Source: Ralstonia sp. 25mfcol4.1 | Lineage (GTDB): Bacteria; Pseudomonadota; Gammaproteobacteria; Burkholderiales; Burkholderiaceae | Reading direction: 5' to 3' | DNA: 64,000 bases | NCBI RefSeq assembly: GCF_900104095.1 | Contig: NZ_FNJO01000003.1 | Location: 477,356 to 541,355 of the forward strand | Shown: positions 19,854-29,045 of the stretch, one piece after another | How the letters are laid out: each line of letters begins with the position of its first letter | Position numbering within the stretch: the stretch's first letter is position 1 | The notes under the pieces: model-generated | Database searches by the model: none | What the model was told of the DNA's origin: nothing | Seen by the model: only the letters and a program-made list of their open reading frames with translations | Translations under genes and position numbers: made by a program

Positions 19854-20479
19854 GCCGGGTTCGGCCCCTTCAGGACCAGCGCCAGCTGCAAGGCGGTGCG
19901 CGCCACGGTGTCCACGTCTGGCGTGTAGCCGTTGCGGATCCAGTACAGCGCCACATGCACGATGCCGCCCGCCACGCCGGCGGCCAGCATCGGATCCACC
20001 TTCGCGCCGGGCGGCAGCAGCGTCCGGGCCATCAGGGCGCCGAAATCGCATAGCGATACCGCCAGCGCCTCGTCCACGAGCTTGCTGACCCCGCGAATCT
20101 CCACCAGAAACACGCGCGCCGAGCGCGGCTCGCACTGCAGCGCTCCGAAATAGGCGCGCAGCATGGCCAGCACGCGGTGTTCGCCGCTGCCACCGGCCTC
20201 TTCCCCGGCCCTTGCCAGCGTTTGAAGCAGGCGGTGCGTGACCGTTTCATACGATGCCAGCAGCAATGCCTCGCTGTTGGCGAACGATTCGTAGAAGTAC
20301 CGTTCCGTGAGCCCCGCCGCCTCGCACACCGCCTTGACGGTGGCATTCTGGTAGCCTCGCTCGCCATAGACCTGCACGGCGGCGGCAATCAGCTGCCCGC
20401 GCCGCTGGGCGCGGCGCTCTTCGGCTTCGGCGCCGCGGTAGCGGCGGGCGGGAGATAGCTCGGTGGTCATGGCGGCCAT
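19850..20479 (-). CDS. TetR-family regulator of the monooxygenase operon
   Basis: A 209-residue regulator with an N-terminal HTH (about residues 25-70; GERGYQNATVKAVCEAAGLTERYFYESF). It is divergent from the monooxygenase operon, and the 75-base gap holds three copies of TTGTCAGA in palindromic order. The likely role is repression of itself and the operon until an inducer binds. Its last four bases overlap the convergent nth stop. Confidence 0.87.
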   Translation of the reverse strand: MAAMTTELSPARRYRGAEAEERRAQRRGQLIAAAVQVYGERGYQNATVKAVCEAAGLTERYFYESFANSEALLLASYETVTHRLLQTLARAGEEAGGSGEHRVLAMLRAYFGALQCEPRSARVFLVEIRGVSKLVDEALAVSLCDFGALMARTLLPPGAKVDPMLAAGVAGGIVHVALYWIRNGYTPDVDTVARTALQLALVLKGPNPA

Positions 20480-20493
20480 TATGACATTCCCTA

Positions 20494-20528
20494 TTGTCAG
20501 ATGGCTTCTGACAACCTATGTTGTCAGA
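20494..20528. promoter_or_regulatory. TetR operator with three half-sites
   Basis: TTGTCAGA (20494-20501) and TCTGACAA (20507-20514) form a perfect 8-bp inverted repeat with a 5-base spacer. A third half-site, TTGTCAGA, follows at 20521-20528. The site lies between the divergent TetR and monooxygenase genes. Confidence 0.75.
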
Positions 20529-20554
20529 ATACCCACTCGCCTCCGGTAGCCGTC

Positions 20555-22069
20555 ATGCGCCCTCACAGTCCCGATGACGATGTTCTGGATGTCCTGATCG
20601 TTGGTGCCGGCTTGTCCGGCATCGGCGCCGCCCGCCAACTGCAGCACCGGTGCCCGGACAAGCGTTTCGCCATCCTGGAAGCCCGCGACGCCATCGGCGG
20701 CACCTGGGACCTGTTCCGCTATCCCGGCATCCGCTCCGATTCCGACATGTACACGCTGGGCTACCGCTTCAAGCCCTGGCGCGGTGCCAAGGCCATTGCG
20801 GACGGCCCGTCGATCCTGGCCTATATCCGCGAAACAGCCGAAGAAACGGGCATTACCCGCCACATCCGGTTCGGACACAAGGTCGTGGGCGCCGCCTGGC
20901 GTAGCGACGAAGCCTGCTGGACGATCGAGGCCGAACGCCGCGCCGATGGCAGCCGCCAGCGCCTGCGCGCCCGCCTGCTCTATGTCTGCGCCGGCTACTA
21001 CAGCTACGCCGAAGGTCACCGGCCCGAGTTTCCGGGCGAGCAGGAATTCCGCGGACAGATGGTCCATCCGCAGTTCTGGGACCCGTCGATCGACTATGCG
21101 GGCAAGCGCGTGGTGGTGATCGGCAGCGGTGCCACGGCCGTCACGCTGGTGCCGGCCATGGCCGAGACCGCCGCCCATGTGACGATGCTGCAGCGTTCGC
21201 CCACCTATATCGTGACGCGACCGGGCGAAGACCCCATCGCGCACAAGCTGCGCCGCATGCTGCCCGAGCGCCTGGCCTACCGCGCCACGCGCTGGAAAAA
21301 CGTGCTGCTGGGCATGTTCTTCTTCCAGTTGGCGCGCCGCCGGCCGGCCAAGGTCAAGGAGCGCATCGTCGGCATGGCCGCCGCGCAGCTGACGCCGGGC
21401 TTCGATGTCGGCACCCATTTCACGCCGCGCTACAACCCATGGGACCAGCGCGTCTGCCTGGTGCCCGATGGCGACCTGTTCCGAGAAATCCGCAACGGCC
21501 GCGCCTCGGTGGTTACCGACCAGATCGACCGCTTTACCGCCGATGGCATCGTGCTCAAGTCCGGCCAGACGCTGCCGGCCGATGTGGTGGTCGTCGCCAC
21601 CGGCCTCAAGCTGAACATGCTTGGCGATATCGCGCTGACCGTCGATGGCCAGCCGCGCCGGCCGTCCGAATCGCTGGCCTACAAGGGCATGATGCTGGGC
21701 AACGTGCCAAACCTGGTGCTGGCGTTCGGCTACACCAATGCGTCATGGACGCTCAAGGCCGATCTCACCGCCGAATATGTCTGCCGTCTGCTGCGGTTCA
21801 TGGACCGGCGCGGCTACCGCATGGCGATGCCCGAAGTCGATCCGACGGTGCCGACCGTGCCGTTCCTGGACTTCTCGTCGGGCTACGTGCAGCGTGCCGC
21901 GTCGGTGCTGCCCCGGCAGGGGCAACGCAAACCGTGGCGCGTGTATCAGAATTACCTCATGGACATGCTGACCATCCGGCATGGCCGCATCGACGATGGC
22001 GTGCTGCGCTTCGACCGCGTGGCGGCCACGCTGCCGACCAACGATCCGATTGCCGAGGCCCAATCTTGA
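20555..22069 (+). CDS. Flavin-containing (Baeyer-Villiger type) monooxygenase
   Basis: A 504-residue FAD/NADPH monooxygenase. The FAD-binding GAGLSG is at 17-22, a GGTWD motif follows, and the second Rossmann motif (VVVIGSGATA) for NADPH lies near 186. The BVMO fingerprint F-x-G-x3-H-x3-W is present exactly as FRGQMVHPQFW (165-175). It inserts oxygen next to a ketone or oxidises heteroatoms; the substrate is unknown. ATG 20555 was preferred over an in-frame ATG at 20501 because that would put the operator inside the gene. It is translationally coupled to the next gene. Confidence 0.88.
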   Translation: MRPHSPDDDVLDVLIVGAGLSGIGAARQLQHRCPDKRFAILEARDAIGGTWDLFRYPGIRSDSDMYTLGYRFKPWRGAKAIADGPSILAYIRETAEETGITRHIRFGHKVVGAAWRSDEACWTIEAERRADGSRQRLRARLLYVCAGYYSYAEGHRPEFPGEQEFRGQMVHPQFWDPSIDYAGKRVVVIGSGATAVTLVPAMAETAAHVTMLQRSPTYIVTRPGEDPIAHKLRRMLPERLAYRATRWKNVLLGMFFFQLARRRPAKVKERIVGMAAAQLTPGFDVGTHFTPRYNPWDQRVCLVPDGDLFREIRNGRASVVTDQIDRFTADGIVLKSGQTLPADVVVVATGLKLNMLGDIALTVDGQPRRPSESLAYKGMMLGNVPNLVLAFGYTNASWTLKADLTAEYVCRLLRFMDRRGYRMAMPEVDPTVPTVPFLDFSSGYVQRAASVLPRQGQRKPWRVYQNYLMDMLTIRHGRIDDGVLRFDRVAATLPTNDPIAEAQS

Positions 22070-23034
22070 ACATCCTTCTTGCGCTGATCGCCGTGGTGGT
22101 GGCGCTGGCCGCCGCCCTGCTCGTCCTGCTGTTCCTGTTCACCCGTCAGACGGTGCGCAAGATCGAAGCCGGACTGCCGCCCACCGGCCACTTCGTCGAC
22201 GTACCCGGCGCCCGCCTGCACGTGATCGAGCAGGGCCAGGGCCAGCCGGTGCTGCTGGTTCACGGGCTGTCCGGCCAGCTTGCCAACTTCGCTTACGGGA
22301 TGGTCGAACCGCTGGCGCGCGATTTCCGCGTGGTGGCCGTCGATCGGCCCGCCGCCGGCTGGTCCACACGCGCGCCCGGTGCGCCGGCCGACCTGCGCGC
22401 ACAGGCCGACACGCTCGCAGCGCTGATCGACCGGCTCGGGCTGGAAAAACCGCTGGTAGTGGGCCATTCGCTCGGCGGCGCCATTGCGCTGGCGCTGGCC
22501 ACCTACCATCCCGAGCGCGTGGGCGGGCTGGCGTTGATCGCCCCGCTGACCCATCCGCCCGAGGAAATCTCGCCCGTGTTCAAGGCCATGACGATCCCCA
22601 GCGCGGCCGTGCGCAAGCTGATCGCCTGGACGCTGCTGATCCCCATGTCGATCCGCAATCGCGAGCAGGTCATGGATATCGTCTTCGGCCCCGATGCCGT
22701 GCCGGCCGACTTCCCCGTGCGCGGAGGCGGCCTGCTGGCGCTGCGGCCGGGACATTTCCTGGGCGCGTCCGAAGACCTGATCGGTGCCGCACACAGCCTG
22801 CCGCCGCTGGTGGCGCAATATGGCGACCTGCGCGTGCCGGTCAGCATCCTGTTCGGCCGCGAAGACCGGATTCTGGACTACCGCAAGAATGGCGAAGCCT
22901 TTGTCGCCCGGGTGCCCGCCGCCCGGCTGACGCTCGTGACCGGCGGGCATATGCTGCCGGTCACCGCCATCGATGCCAGCGTCGATTTCGTGCGCAACGC
23001 GGCCGCCCGCCTGCGCGAGCCGGCAACCGCCTGA
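22066..23034 (+). CDS. Membrane-anchored alpha/beta hydrolase
   Basis: A 322-residue hydrolase starting at TTG 22066, overlapping the monooxygenase stop by four bases. Residues 2-24 are a transmembrane anchor (NILLALIAVVVALAAALLVL). The nucleophile elbow GHSLGG carries Ser135, the acid is in FGREDRILD and the His in TGGHMLPV. Next to a BVMO, the simplest role is hydrolysis of the ester product. A later start would remove the anchor, so the TTG choice is an inference from spacing and coupling. Confidence 0.82.
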   Translation: MNILLALIAVVVALAAALLVLLFLFTRQTVRKIEAGLPPTGHFVDVPGARLHVIEQGQGQPVLLVHGLSGQLANFAYGMVEPLARDFRVVAVDRPAAGWSTRAPGAPADLRAQADTLAALIDRLGLEKPLVVGHSLGGAIALALATYHPERVGGLALIAPLTHPPEEISPVFKAMTIPSAAVRKLIAWTLLIPMSIRNREQVMDIVFGPDAVPADFPVRGGGLLALRPGHFLGASEDLIGAAHSLPPLVAQYGDLRVPVSILFGREDRILDYRKNGEAFVARVPAARLTLVTGGHMLPVTAIDASVDFVRNAAARLREPATA

Positions 23035-23062
23035 CCTGCAGCTTTCACCGAAAGGACTCGCC

Positions 23063-23788
23063 ATGGCTTCCTCCACCGGTTTCAACCCCTACAGGCGCGA
23101 CCTGGGCACCGCGTTCCAGGCCATCCGCAAGCTGCTGGCCGACGGCAACGACACCGAACAGGTGTTCAAGATCATGCGCGCGCTGAACGGCCCGTCGATG
23201 CCGCGCAACTACAGCCGTCTGCTATCGACGCCCGAGGGGCGGCGCATGGCCTATCAGCGCATCGAACTGGCGGAAAAACTATCCGATCCGGACTACGTGG
23301 CGCGCTTCGCACCGGGCACGGTGGGCGCCGCATATCGCGCTTTCCTTGAAAAAACCGGCTACAGCGCCGATGGCCTGGCCAAGGTATCGAACCTGAACCA
23401 GGAGCCCATCGTCGAGGACGCCTACATGTGGTTCGGCCGGCGGACCCGCGACGTCCACGACATCTGGCACGTGCTGACCGGCTATCGCGCCGACGAGAGC
23501 CTGGGCGAAGCGGCGCTGGTGGCGTTCAGCTACGCGCAAACGGGCGGCAAGGGCTGGGCCTTTATCGCCATCGCCGCATCGCTGAAAAGCTGGCGCGTAA
23601 CGCGGAGCCTGGCCTTCGCCCGCGCGGTGCTGGAAGGCTACCGGCACGGCCGCCGCGCCGGCTGGTTGCTGGGCGAGGACTACGAAAAACTGCTGAACGA
23701 ACCGTTCGACGCGGCACGCGCCCGGCTGGGCATTACGGAGCCGGTGCGCTACCAGGCGTGCAATCCGGTGCAGGAGTGGTCGGCCTGA
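23063..23788 (+). CDS. Coq4-family protein
   Basis: A 241-residue protein of the Coq4 family, a metal-binding helical fold in which the HDxxH motif (His132-Asp-Ile-Trp-His136) is preserved. In eukaryotes Coq4 organises ubiquinone biosynthesis. Bacterial copies outside ubi loci are poorly understood, and here the gene ends a monooxygenase/hydrolase operon, so it may act on or carry a quinone-like or lipophilic substrate. A terminator follows closely. Confidence 0.8.
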   Translation: MASSTGFNPYRRDLGTAFQAIRKLLADGNDTEQVFKIMRALNGPSMPRNYSRLLSTPEGRRMAYQRIELAEKLSDPDYVARFAPGTVGAAYRAFLEKTGYSADGLAKVSNLNQEPIVEDAYMWFGRRTRDVHDIWHVLTGYRADESLGEAALVAFSYAQTGGKGWAFIAIAASLKSWRVTRSLAFARAVLEGYRHGRRAGWLLGEDYEKLLNEPFDAARARLGITEPVRYQACNPVQEWSA

Positions 23789-23822
23789 GCCCGCCCATCG
23801 GCACCCCACTACATCCGGCAAC

Positions 23823-23850
23823 AAAAAAGCGACCCGGTGGGTCGCTTTTC
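23823..23850 (+). terminator. Terminator of the monooxygenase operon
   Basis: AAAAAAGCGACCC GGT GGGTCGCTTTT: a 10-12 bp stem with flanking A and T tracts; it can work in both directions and also ends the convergent nitroreductase gene. Confidence 0.88.
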
Positions 23851-23879
23851 GTTTGCGGCAAACTCGCTGGAAGCCCGGA

Positions 23880-24467
23880 TCAGACGATGCGGCAAGCTTC
23901 GTCGAACGACAGGCGCGGCAGGCGCGGATGCAGCTTGTCAGCCTCGCCATAGCCCAGGTTGATCAGGAAGTTGACCGACCACTTGCCGTCGGGGAAGAAC
24001 GCGGCGTTGACCTTGTCGGCATCGAAGCCGCCCATCGGGCCGCAGTCGAGGCCCAGGGCACGGGCGGCCAGGATGAAGTAGCCGCCCTGCAGCGAGCTGT
24101 TCATCAGGGCATCGCGGGCAATCTTCTCGTCATTGCCGGCGTACCAGGAACGCGCGTCGGCGTGCGGGAACAGCTTCGGCAGCTGGTCATGGAACGCGTT
24201 GTCGAAGGCGATGATCGCGGTGACCGGCGCCGAACGGGTCTTTTCCAGGTTGCCGGCGGACACGCATTCCACCAGGCGGGCCTTCTGCTCGGCCGACTTC
24301 ACGAACACGATGCGGGCCGGCGAGCTGTTCGCCGCCGTGGGGCCGAACTTCATCGCTTCGTAGACCTGCTTCAGCAGCGCATCGTCCACATGCTTGTCTT
24401 GCCACACGTTATGGGTGCGGGCTTCGGTGAACAATTGTGCGATGGCAGCCTGATCGACGGATTTCAT
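23880..24467 (-). CDS. Nitroreductase-family protein, RutE/HadB-like
   Basis: A 195-residue FMN-dependent reductase of the malonic-semialdehyde-reductase (RutE-like) branch: FMN-contacting RTHNVW (residues 17-22), [11 protein letters not shown] (42-52) and [11 protein letters not shown] motifs. ATG 24467 was chosen; the longer in-frame start adds non-conserved residues. No other rut genes are present, so it is likely a general enone, nitro or semialdehyde reductase. Confidence 0.87.
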   Translation of the reverse strand: MKSVDQAAIAQLFTEARTHNVWQDKHVDDALLKQVYEAMKFGPTAANSSPARIVFVKSAEQKARLVECVSAGNLEKTRSAPVTAIIAFDNAFHDQLPKLFPHADARSWYAGNDEKIARDALMNSSLQGGYFILAARALGLDCGPMGGFDADKVNAAFFPDGKWSVNFLINLGYGEADKLHPRLPRLSFDEACRIV

Positions 24468-24554
24468 TGCGCGTTTTCCGGGTTTTGTGAAGGAAGGAAG
24501 CGCGATTGTACCCAAGCGCGGGCCGTCATCCCACAAGCGGATTGATGAAACCGT

Positions 24555-25493
24555 TCAATTCCGTTCGTCGGCGGCATCCAGCGGCGGCGTGCCGCTGGCC
24601 CGGCGGGTGAGCCAAAGGACACCCAACAGGATCAGCCCGCCGCCCACGGCCTGCGTGGCGCCGATATGCTCGCCCAGCAGCGCGGCCGCCAGCGCCACCG
24701 TGACTACTGGCTCCAACGTCGACAGCATCGACGCCTTGGAGGCCCCCAGCTTCTGCAGGCCGGCGAAGAAGGTCAGGATGGCCAGCACCGTCGACACCAG
24801 TGCGATGGCCACCAGCGCCAGCCAGCCGCCGCCCGTGGACGGAAACTGCGGCGGCACGCCGGCGCCGGTGCGCAGGATGCCCACCGTCACATAGACCAGC
24901 GCCGCCGCCGAACAGATCACCGTAGTAGTGGCGATGGCATTGACGCCCGCCGTCACGCGCGCGCCCACCACGATGTAGACCGAATAGATCACGGCAGCCG
25001 CCACGCCCAGCGCGATGCCGAGCGGCTCGCCCTCGCCGCCGCCCACGGTCAGGCCCGCCCCGACCGAGCACAGTACCAGCGCGATCACGGCCGGCGTGGT
25101 CAGCCGTTCCTTCAGGAAGACCGCCGCCAGGATCGTCACGAACAGCGGATAGAGATAGAGCAGCAGCGCCACCAGGCTGGCCTGCGCGTGGTTCAGCGCA
25201 GTGAAGAAGCAGTAGGACTGCCCAACGTAGCCGATGCCGCCCATCGCGGCCAGTGCCAGCACGCGCCGCCATGGCGGCAGTGCGATGCCGCGCGCGCGCA
25301 TGACGAACGCCATGGCGATGGCCGCCACCACGAAGCGCACGGCCAGCAGGCCATAGACATCGGCACCCGCCGCGTAGGCGAAGCGCGCGAAGATGGCCAT
25401 GGCGCCAAAGGCGCTGGCCGACAGCGCGATCAGCAGCACGCCAGCGAGTTTGTCGCGGGCGTGGCCCAGGGTGCCGGTGGCGGAGGCGGTCAT
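24555..25493 (-). CDS. EamA/DMT-family transporter
   Basis: A 312-residue inner-membrane protein with about ten hydrophobic helices in two EamA repeats (first about residues 15-145, second about 155-295). The substrate is unknown; relatives export amino acids or metabolites. It is a single gene, divergent from the DUF1841 gene. Confidence 0.88.
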   Translation of the reverse strand: MTASATGTLGHARDKLAGVLLIALSASAFGAMAIFARFAYAAGADVYGLLAVRFVVAAIAMAFVMRARGIALPPWRRVLALAAMGGIGYVGQSYCFFTALNHAQASLVALLLYLYPLFVTILAAVFLKERLTTPAVIALVLCSVGAGLTVGGGEGEPLGIALGVAAAVIYSVYIVVGARVTAGVNAIATTTVICSAAALVYVTVGILRTGAGVPPQFPSTGGGWLALVAIALVSTVLAILTFFAGLQKLGASKASMLSTLEPVVTVALAAALLGEHIGATQAVGGGLILLGVLWLTRRASGTPPLDAADERN

Positions 25494-25584
25494 GGGGGCG
25501 AAATGAATCCGAAAGCTCGCATTCTACGCACGCGGCGGGATGCCCCGGCAGCATTCGGACCGCTGCACTACAATAGCGGCCATC

Positions 25585-26016
25585 ATGTTCAATCCCTCAA
25601 GAGAAGAAGTCCGCCGTTTCTTCTGCGAAGCCTGGCAGAAGCGCGTCGCGGGCAATGTCCTCACGCCGCTCGAGGCCATCGCGGTCGACTGGATCGACCA
25701 GCATCCCGAATACCACGACCAGCTCGACGATGCCGAAGGCGCCGTCGCACGGGACTATACGCCCGAGGGCGGCCAGACCAACCCGTTCCTGCACCTGGCG
25801 ATGCACCTGTCGATTTCCGAACAGGTGTCGATCGACCAGCCGCCCGGCATCCGCGCCGCGTACGAGGCCCTGAGCCGCCGGCTCGATTCGCCCCACGCCG
25901 CCCAGCACGAGATTATGGAAGCACTGGGCCAGATGCTCTGGAATGCCCAGCGCAACGGCATGCCGCCCGACGGGCAGGCCTACGTGGACGACATCAAGCG
26001 CCGCGCGGCGGGCTGA
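25585..26016 (+). CDS. DUF1841 family protein
   Basis: A 143-residue soluble protein matching the beta/gamma-proteobacterial DUF1841 family (starts MFNPSREEVRRFF; central HPEYH and NPFLHLAMHLSISEQ). The function is unknown. ATG 25585 matches the family start. Confidence 0.85.
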   Translation: MFNPSREEVRRFFCEAWQKRVAGNVLTPLEAIAVDWIDQHPEYHDQLDDAEGAVARDYTPEGGQTNPFLHLAMHLSISEQVSIDQPPGIRAAYEALSRRLDSPHAAQHEIMEALGQMLWNAQRNGMPPDGQAYVDDIKRRAAG

Positions 26017-26145
26017 GCGCGTCCGACAAACACCGACAAGAGCACCGGGCGCCGCATGCTAACCTCTTGCGGTCGCAACTTCCTGCCATGTCCGCGCCAC
26101 CCGACCCTATCGGTTGAGCCTTCCGGTGCGGCGTGCCGTTGTCCC

Positions 26146-27450
26146 ATGCCTTCTATCCTCCCCGCGCGCGCCGCCCGGCGGCGTGCCGCTGCCCGGCCAG
26201 TGGCCGCGCTGGTATCCGCGCTGGTCATTGCGGGTGCCGTCATGGTGCCGATGGCCGCGCACGGCGCCGTGGCGCTGCTGCAGCCGCCGCGCCAGATCGA
26301 CGGCACCCGGCCGCTGACGCTGACGCTGCTGGTCAGTGCCGATGCCGACACCCGCCGCTATGCCGTGCCCGATTCGCTGCAGGTGACGGCCTCCGGCGAC
26401 CTGGCCGCCCCGATCCGCATCGAACTGACGCGCGTGGGCGGCGGGCCGGCTGTGCTGAACCTGCGTCCCGGCGAATCCCGCACGATCAGTTACCGCGCCG
26501 AATGGCCGGCCGACCTGCGCGGCCAGGTGCGCCTGGACGTCACCGGCATCGACGCCGCGCCGGTACTGGTGACGCTCAATCGCGCGCCGGTGCCGGGCCC
26601 GGCGGCGGCGCCGACGTCGCAAGCGCCCCAGGTGGCCACCACGCCCGCCGCTTCCGCCCCGGACGGCAAGCCGCCCGTCACGCCCATCGTCACGGCAGAC
26701 AACAACGCCCCGGCGCCCGCCCCGGCCGACCTGCGCGATGCCCAGCGCCTGTCGTTCAACGAGCCGATGTACCTCATGTTCGGCGCGCACGACGGCGCCA
26801 ACGCCAAGTTCCAGATCAGCTTCAAATACCGGATCTTCGAAGGCAAGGACCCGAATTCGAAGTCGGTACTGGACAACCTTTACTTCGCCTACACCCAGTT
26901 CTCGCTCTGGGACCTGGCCGGCGACTCGCGCCCGTTCAAGGACACCAACTACCGCCCCAGCCTGTATTACTACCTGTCGGATACCGGCGTGAAGAACAGC
27001 GTGCTGAGCCGGCTGTCGGTGGCCGCCGGGTTCGAGCACGAATCGAACGGCCGCTCTGGCGACGAATCGCGCGGGGTCAACACGCTGTTCGTCAAGCCGA
27101 CGATGTATTTCGGCGACCAGACCGACTGGCACTGGCGTGTGGCGCCCAAGCTCTACGCCTACGTGGGCAAGAGCGACAACGAGGACATCGCCCACTATCG
27201 CGGCTACATGGACCTGAATATCGCCTACGGCAAACCCGATTCCTGGGAGCTGGCCGCCACGCTGCGCAAGGGCACGCGCAAGGGCTATGGCAGCGTCGAT
27301 ACGCAGCTGACCTACCCGCTGGCGCGGCTGCTGCCCGGTACGGCCGGCTTCCTGATGGCCGGGTTCTTCTACGGCTACGGCGAAAGCCTGCTCTATTACA
27401 ACCAGAAGACGCCGTGGCAGTTCCGCATCGGGTACGCGCTGTCCCGGTGA
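26146..27450 (+). CDS. pldA: Outer-membrane phospholipase A
   Basis: A 434-residue OMPLA-type beta-barrel enzyme. A signal peptide (about 1-40) is followed by a periplasmic extension of about 140 residues with a Pro/Ala linker, then the barrel from about residue 200. The catalytic His298 and Ser300 lie in EHESNGRSG, with the Asn partner shortly after (RGVNTLF). It hydrolyses outer-membrane phospholipids when the envelope is disturbed and works as a Ca-dependent dimer. The N-terminal extension is longer than in E. coli PldA. Confidence 0.9.
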   Translation: MPSILPARAARRRAAARPVAALVSALVIAGAVMVPMAAHGAVALLQPPRQIDGTRPLTLTLLVSADADTRRYAVPDSLQVTASGDLAAPIRIELTRVGGGPAVLNLRPGESRTISYRAEWPADLRGQVRLDVTGIDAAPVLVTLNRAPVPGPAAAPTSQAPQVATTPAASAPDGKPPVTPIVTADNNAPAPAPADLRDAQRLSFNEPMYLMFGAHDGANAKFQISFKYRIFEGKDPNSKSVLDNLYFAYTQFSLWDLAGDSRPFKDTNYRPSLYYYLSDTGVKNSVLSRLSVAAGFEHESNGRSGDESRGVNTLFVKPTMYFGDQTDWHWRVAPKLYAYVGKSDNEDIAHYRGYMDLNIAYGKPDSWELAATLRKGTRKGYGSVDTQLTYPLARLLPGTAGFLMAGFFYGYGESLLYYNQKTPWQFRIGYALSR

Positions 27451-27479
27451 GCTTGCGGATTCGGCGGGGGTGGCGACAG

Positions 27480-27896
27480 TCAGCCGGCCAGCGGCTTGCC
27501 TTCGGCCTTGAGGCGCGCATTGCCGACCGCCGCCGCGAACTGGCCATAGCCGTGCCAGCCGGTGGCGCGCCCGAGCTTCTTGCCCTTGTGGAAGAACATG
27601 AACACGGGAATGCCGTGCAGGCCGAAGCGGCGGCCCAGTTCGGGGTGCGCGTAGACGTTGGTGTGCAGCCAGCGCAGGTTCAGCACGCGCAGCTTGTCGG
27701 GGTCGGCCAGGATGGCCTTCTTGGCCATCTCGCAATTGAAGCAGTCCACGCCCCAGAAGAAAACGCAGACCAGGTCGTCGCCCGCACCTGCGATGGCGGC
27801 ATCGATGGTGTCGGGGCCTACCGGCTGCATGCCGAGCGCATCGAAGGCGCGGTGATCGAGGTGGGGTGCGTGGTGAGGGTCTTGCGTGTCGGACAT
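27480..27896 (-). CDS. Thioredoxin-like protein
   Basis: A 138-residue cytoplasmic thioredoxin fold. The redox site is WGVDCFNC (Cys52, Cys55) rather than WCGPC, and the cis-Pro is in HGIPVFMFF. A GrpE gene lies just upstream on the same strand (80 bases), so it may be read through from the heat-shock promoter. Confidence 0.8.
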   Translation of the reverse strand: MSDTQDPHHAPHLDHRAFDALGMQPVGPDTIDAAIAGAGDDLVCVFFWGVDCFNCEMAKKAILADPDKLRVLNLRWLHTNVYAHPELGRRFGLHGIPVFMFFHKGKKLGRATGWHGYGQFAAAVGNARLKAEGKPLAG

Positions 27897-27976
27897 CGTT
27901 GCGGACCTCCGGAAACAGCAACGCCCGGCAACCTTGCGGCCACCGGGCGTGCTTCAGGCGATTACATCGAAACGGC

Positions 27977-28534
27977 TCAGCGCGGCGCCGAGACGGTCAC
28001 CAGCGCGGGACGCAGCACGCGGTCGGCAATCGTATAGCCACGTTGCAGCACCGCGACCACGGTGTTCGGTTCCTGTTCGGACGGCACCATCGAGATGGCC
28101 TGGTGGCGATGCGGATCGAACTTCTCTCCCACCGGATTCACCTCGACGATCTTGCCGCGCTCGAAGGCAGCAGACAGCTGACGTGCCGTAAGCTCCACAC
28201 CTTCGCGCATCTTGGCCAGGTCGCCGGTGTTGTCGGCCAGCGCAGCCTGCAGGCTGTCCATCACGGGCACCAGATTGTCGGCGAAGTTCTCGATGGCGAA
28301 CTTGTGCGCCTTGGCGATCTCTTCCTGCGAGCGGCGGCGGATGTTCTCGCCCTCGGCCGTCGCGCGCATGAACAGGTCATAGGTTTCCTTGACCTTGGCT
28401 TCCAGCTCGGCCACCTGCTGGGTCAGGCGTGCCACTTCGTCGGCACCGGCGGCCGCAGCCTCGGGCGCCGGCGCTGCGGCGGCGTTGGCCGCCTGCTGCG
28501 TGTTCGTATCGGGCGTCTGATTCTGTTCTTCCAT
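27977..28534 (-). CDS. grpE: GrpE nucleotide-exchange factor
   Basis: A 185-residue DnaK cochaperone. An Ala/Gln-rich N-terminal tail (1-33) leads into a long coiled coil (about 35-95) and a C-terminal beta-wing ([14 protein letters not shown] ... [16 protein letters not shown]). ATG 28534 gives the family start (MEEQNQTPD). A sigma-32 type promoter is found about 90 bases upstream. Confidence 0.96.
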   Translation of the reverse strand: MEEQNQTPDTNTQQAANAAAAPAPEAAAAGADEVARLTQQVAELEAKVKETYDLFMRATAEGENIRRRSQEEIAKAHKFAIENFADNLVPVMDSLQAALADNTGDLAKMREGVELTARQLSAAFERGKIVEVNPVGEKFDPHRHQAISMVPSEQEPNTVVAVLQRGYTIADRVLRPALVTVSAPR

Positions 28535-28622
28535 GTCGATTCGTATCAAAAATGCAAAACCTCGACCCGCGATACTTGCGGACCGTGGGGTGGATCGGAT
28601 GCCAATCGGCAAGTCTAGCCGC

Positions 28623-28651
28623 ACATGGCGCCGCCCTTCCAGTTTTTCAAG
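28623..28651 (-). promoter_or_regulatory. Sigma-32 (heat-shock) promoter of grpE
   Basis: On the minus strand, CTTGAAA (28651-28645) and CGCCATGT (28630-28623) are separated by 14 bases, matching the heat-shock consensus CTTGAAA-N11-15-CCCCATNT closely. Confidence 0.75.
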
Positions 28652-28822
28652 TGTGCGGGTTCAGGGACCCCGAAATACGCCGTTACAAAGGCCTGTTTGA
28701 TGCAATCTCGTGTTCATTGATTTGCTGCAACGCAAACACTAAGATTCAATGCAGGAAAAAATGACAAAAATAACGGGAGCAAAAAGGTGGATCAATTTGG
28801 TGCATCTTTGGGACGCTTCACC

Positions 28823-28978
28823 ATGCACAAGCTACCAGTCGTGACGTTCTGCCTGGTCGCCGTTCTGTCGGCGATGACGGCGTTTATCTGTTTGTCCGAA
28901 GCGGTGGCGCCGCGCGACACCGAGTATGGCAGCGGGAAGGCCGTATTCAAGCATTACCTCGTGCAGTACGTCCGCTAA
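28823..28978 (+). CDS. Small membrane protein of unknown function (51 aa)
   Basis: From ATG 28823 it encodes 51 residues with one membrane segment (PVVTFCLVAVLSAMTAFICL) and a short polar tail (RDTEYGSGKAVFKHYLVQYVR). A GGGA lies about 10 bases upstream. An in-frame GTG at 28787 would add 12 residues. I do not recognise a family. The surrounding DNA (28660-28790) is less GC-rich than the rest of the window. Confidence 0.4.
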   Translation: MHKLPVVTFCLVAVLSAMTAFICLSEAVAPRDTEYGSGKAVFKHYLVQYVR

Positions 28979-29045
28979 CGTCCTCCTTCACACGGCCCGG
29001 CTGCGGCAGCCTTGCCGTGGCCGGATCGCTGACATTTCCGATTTT

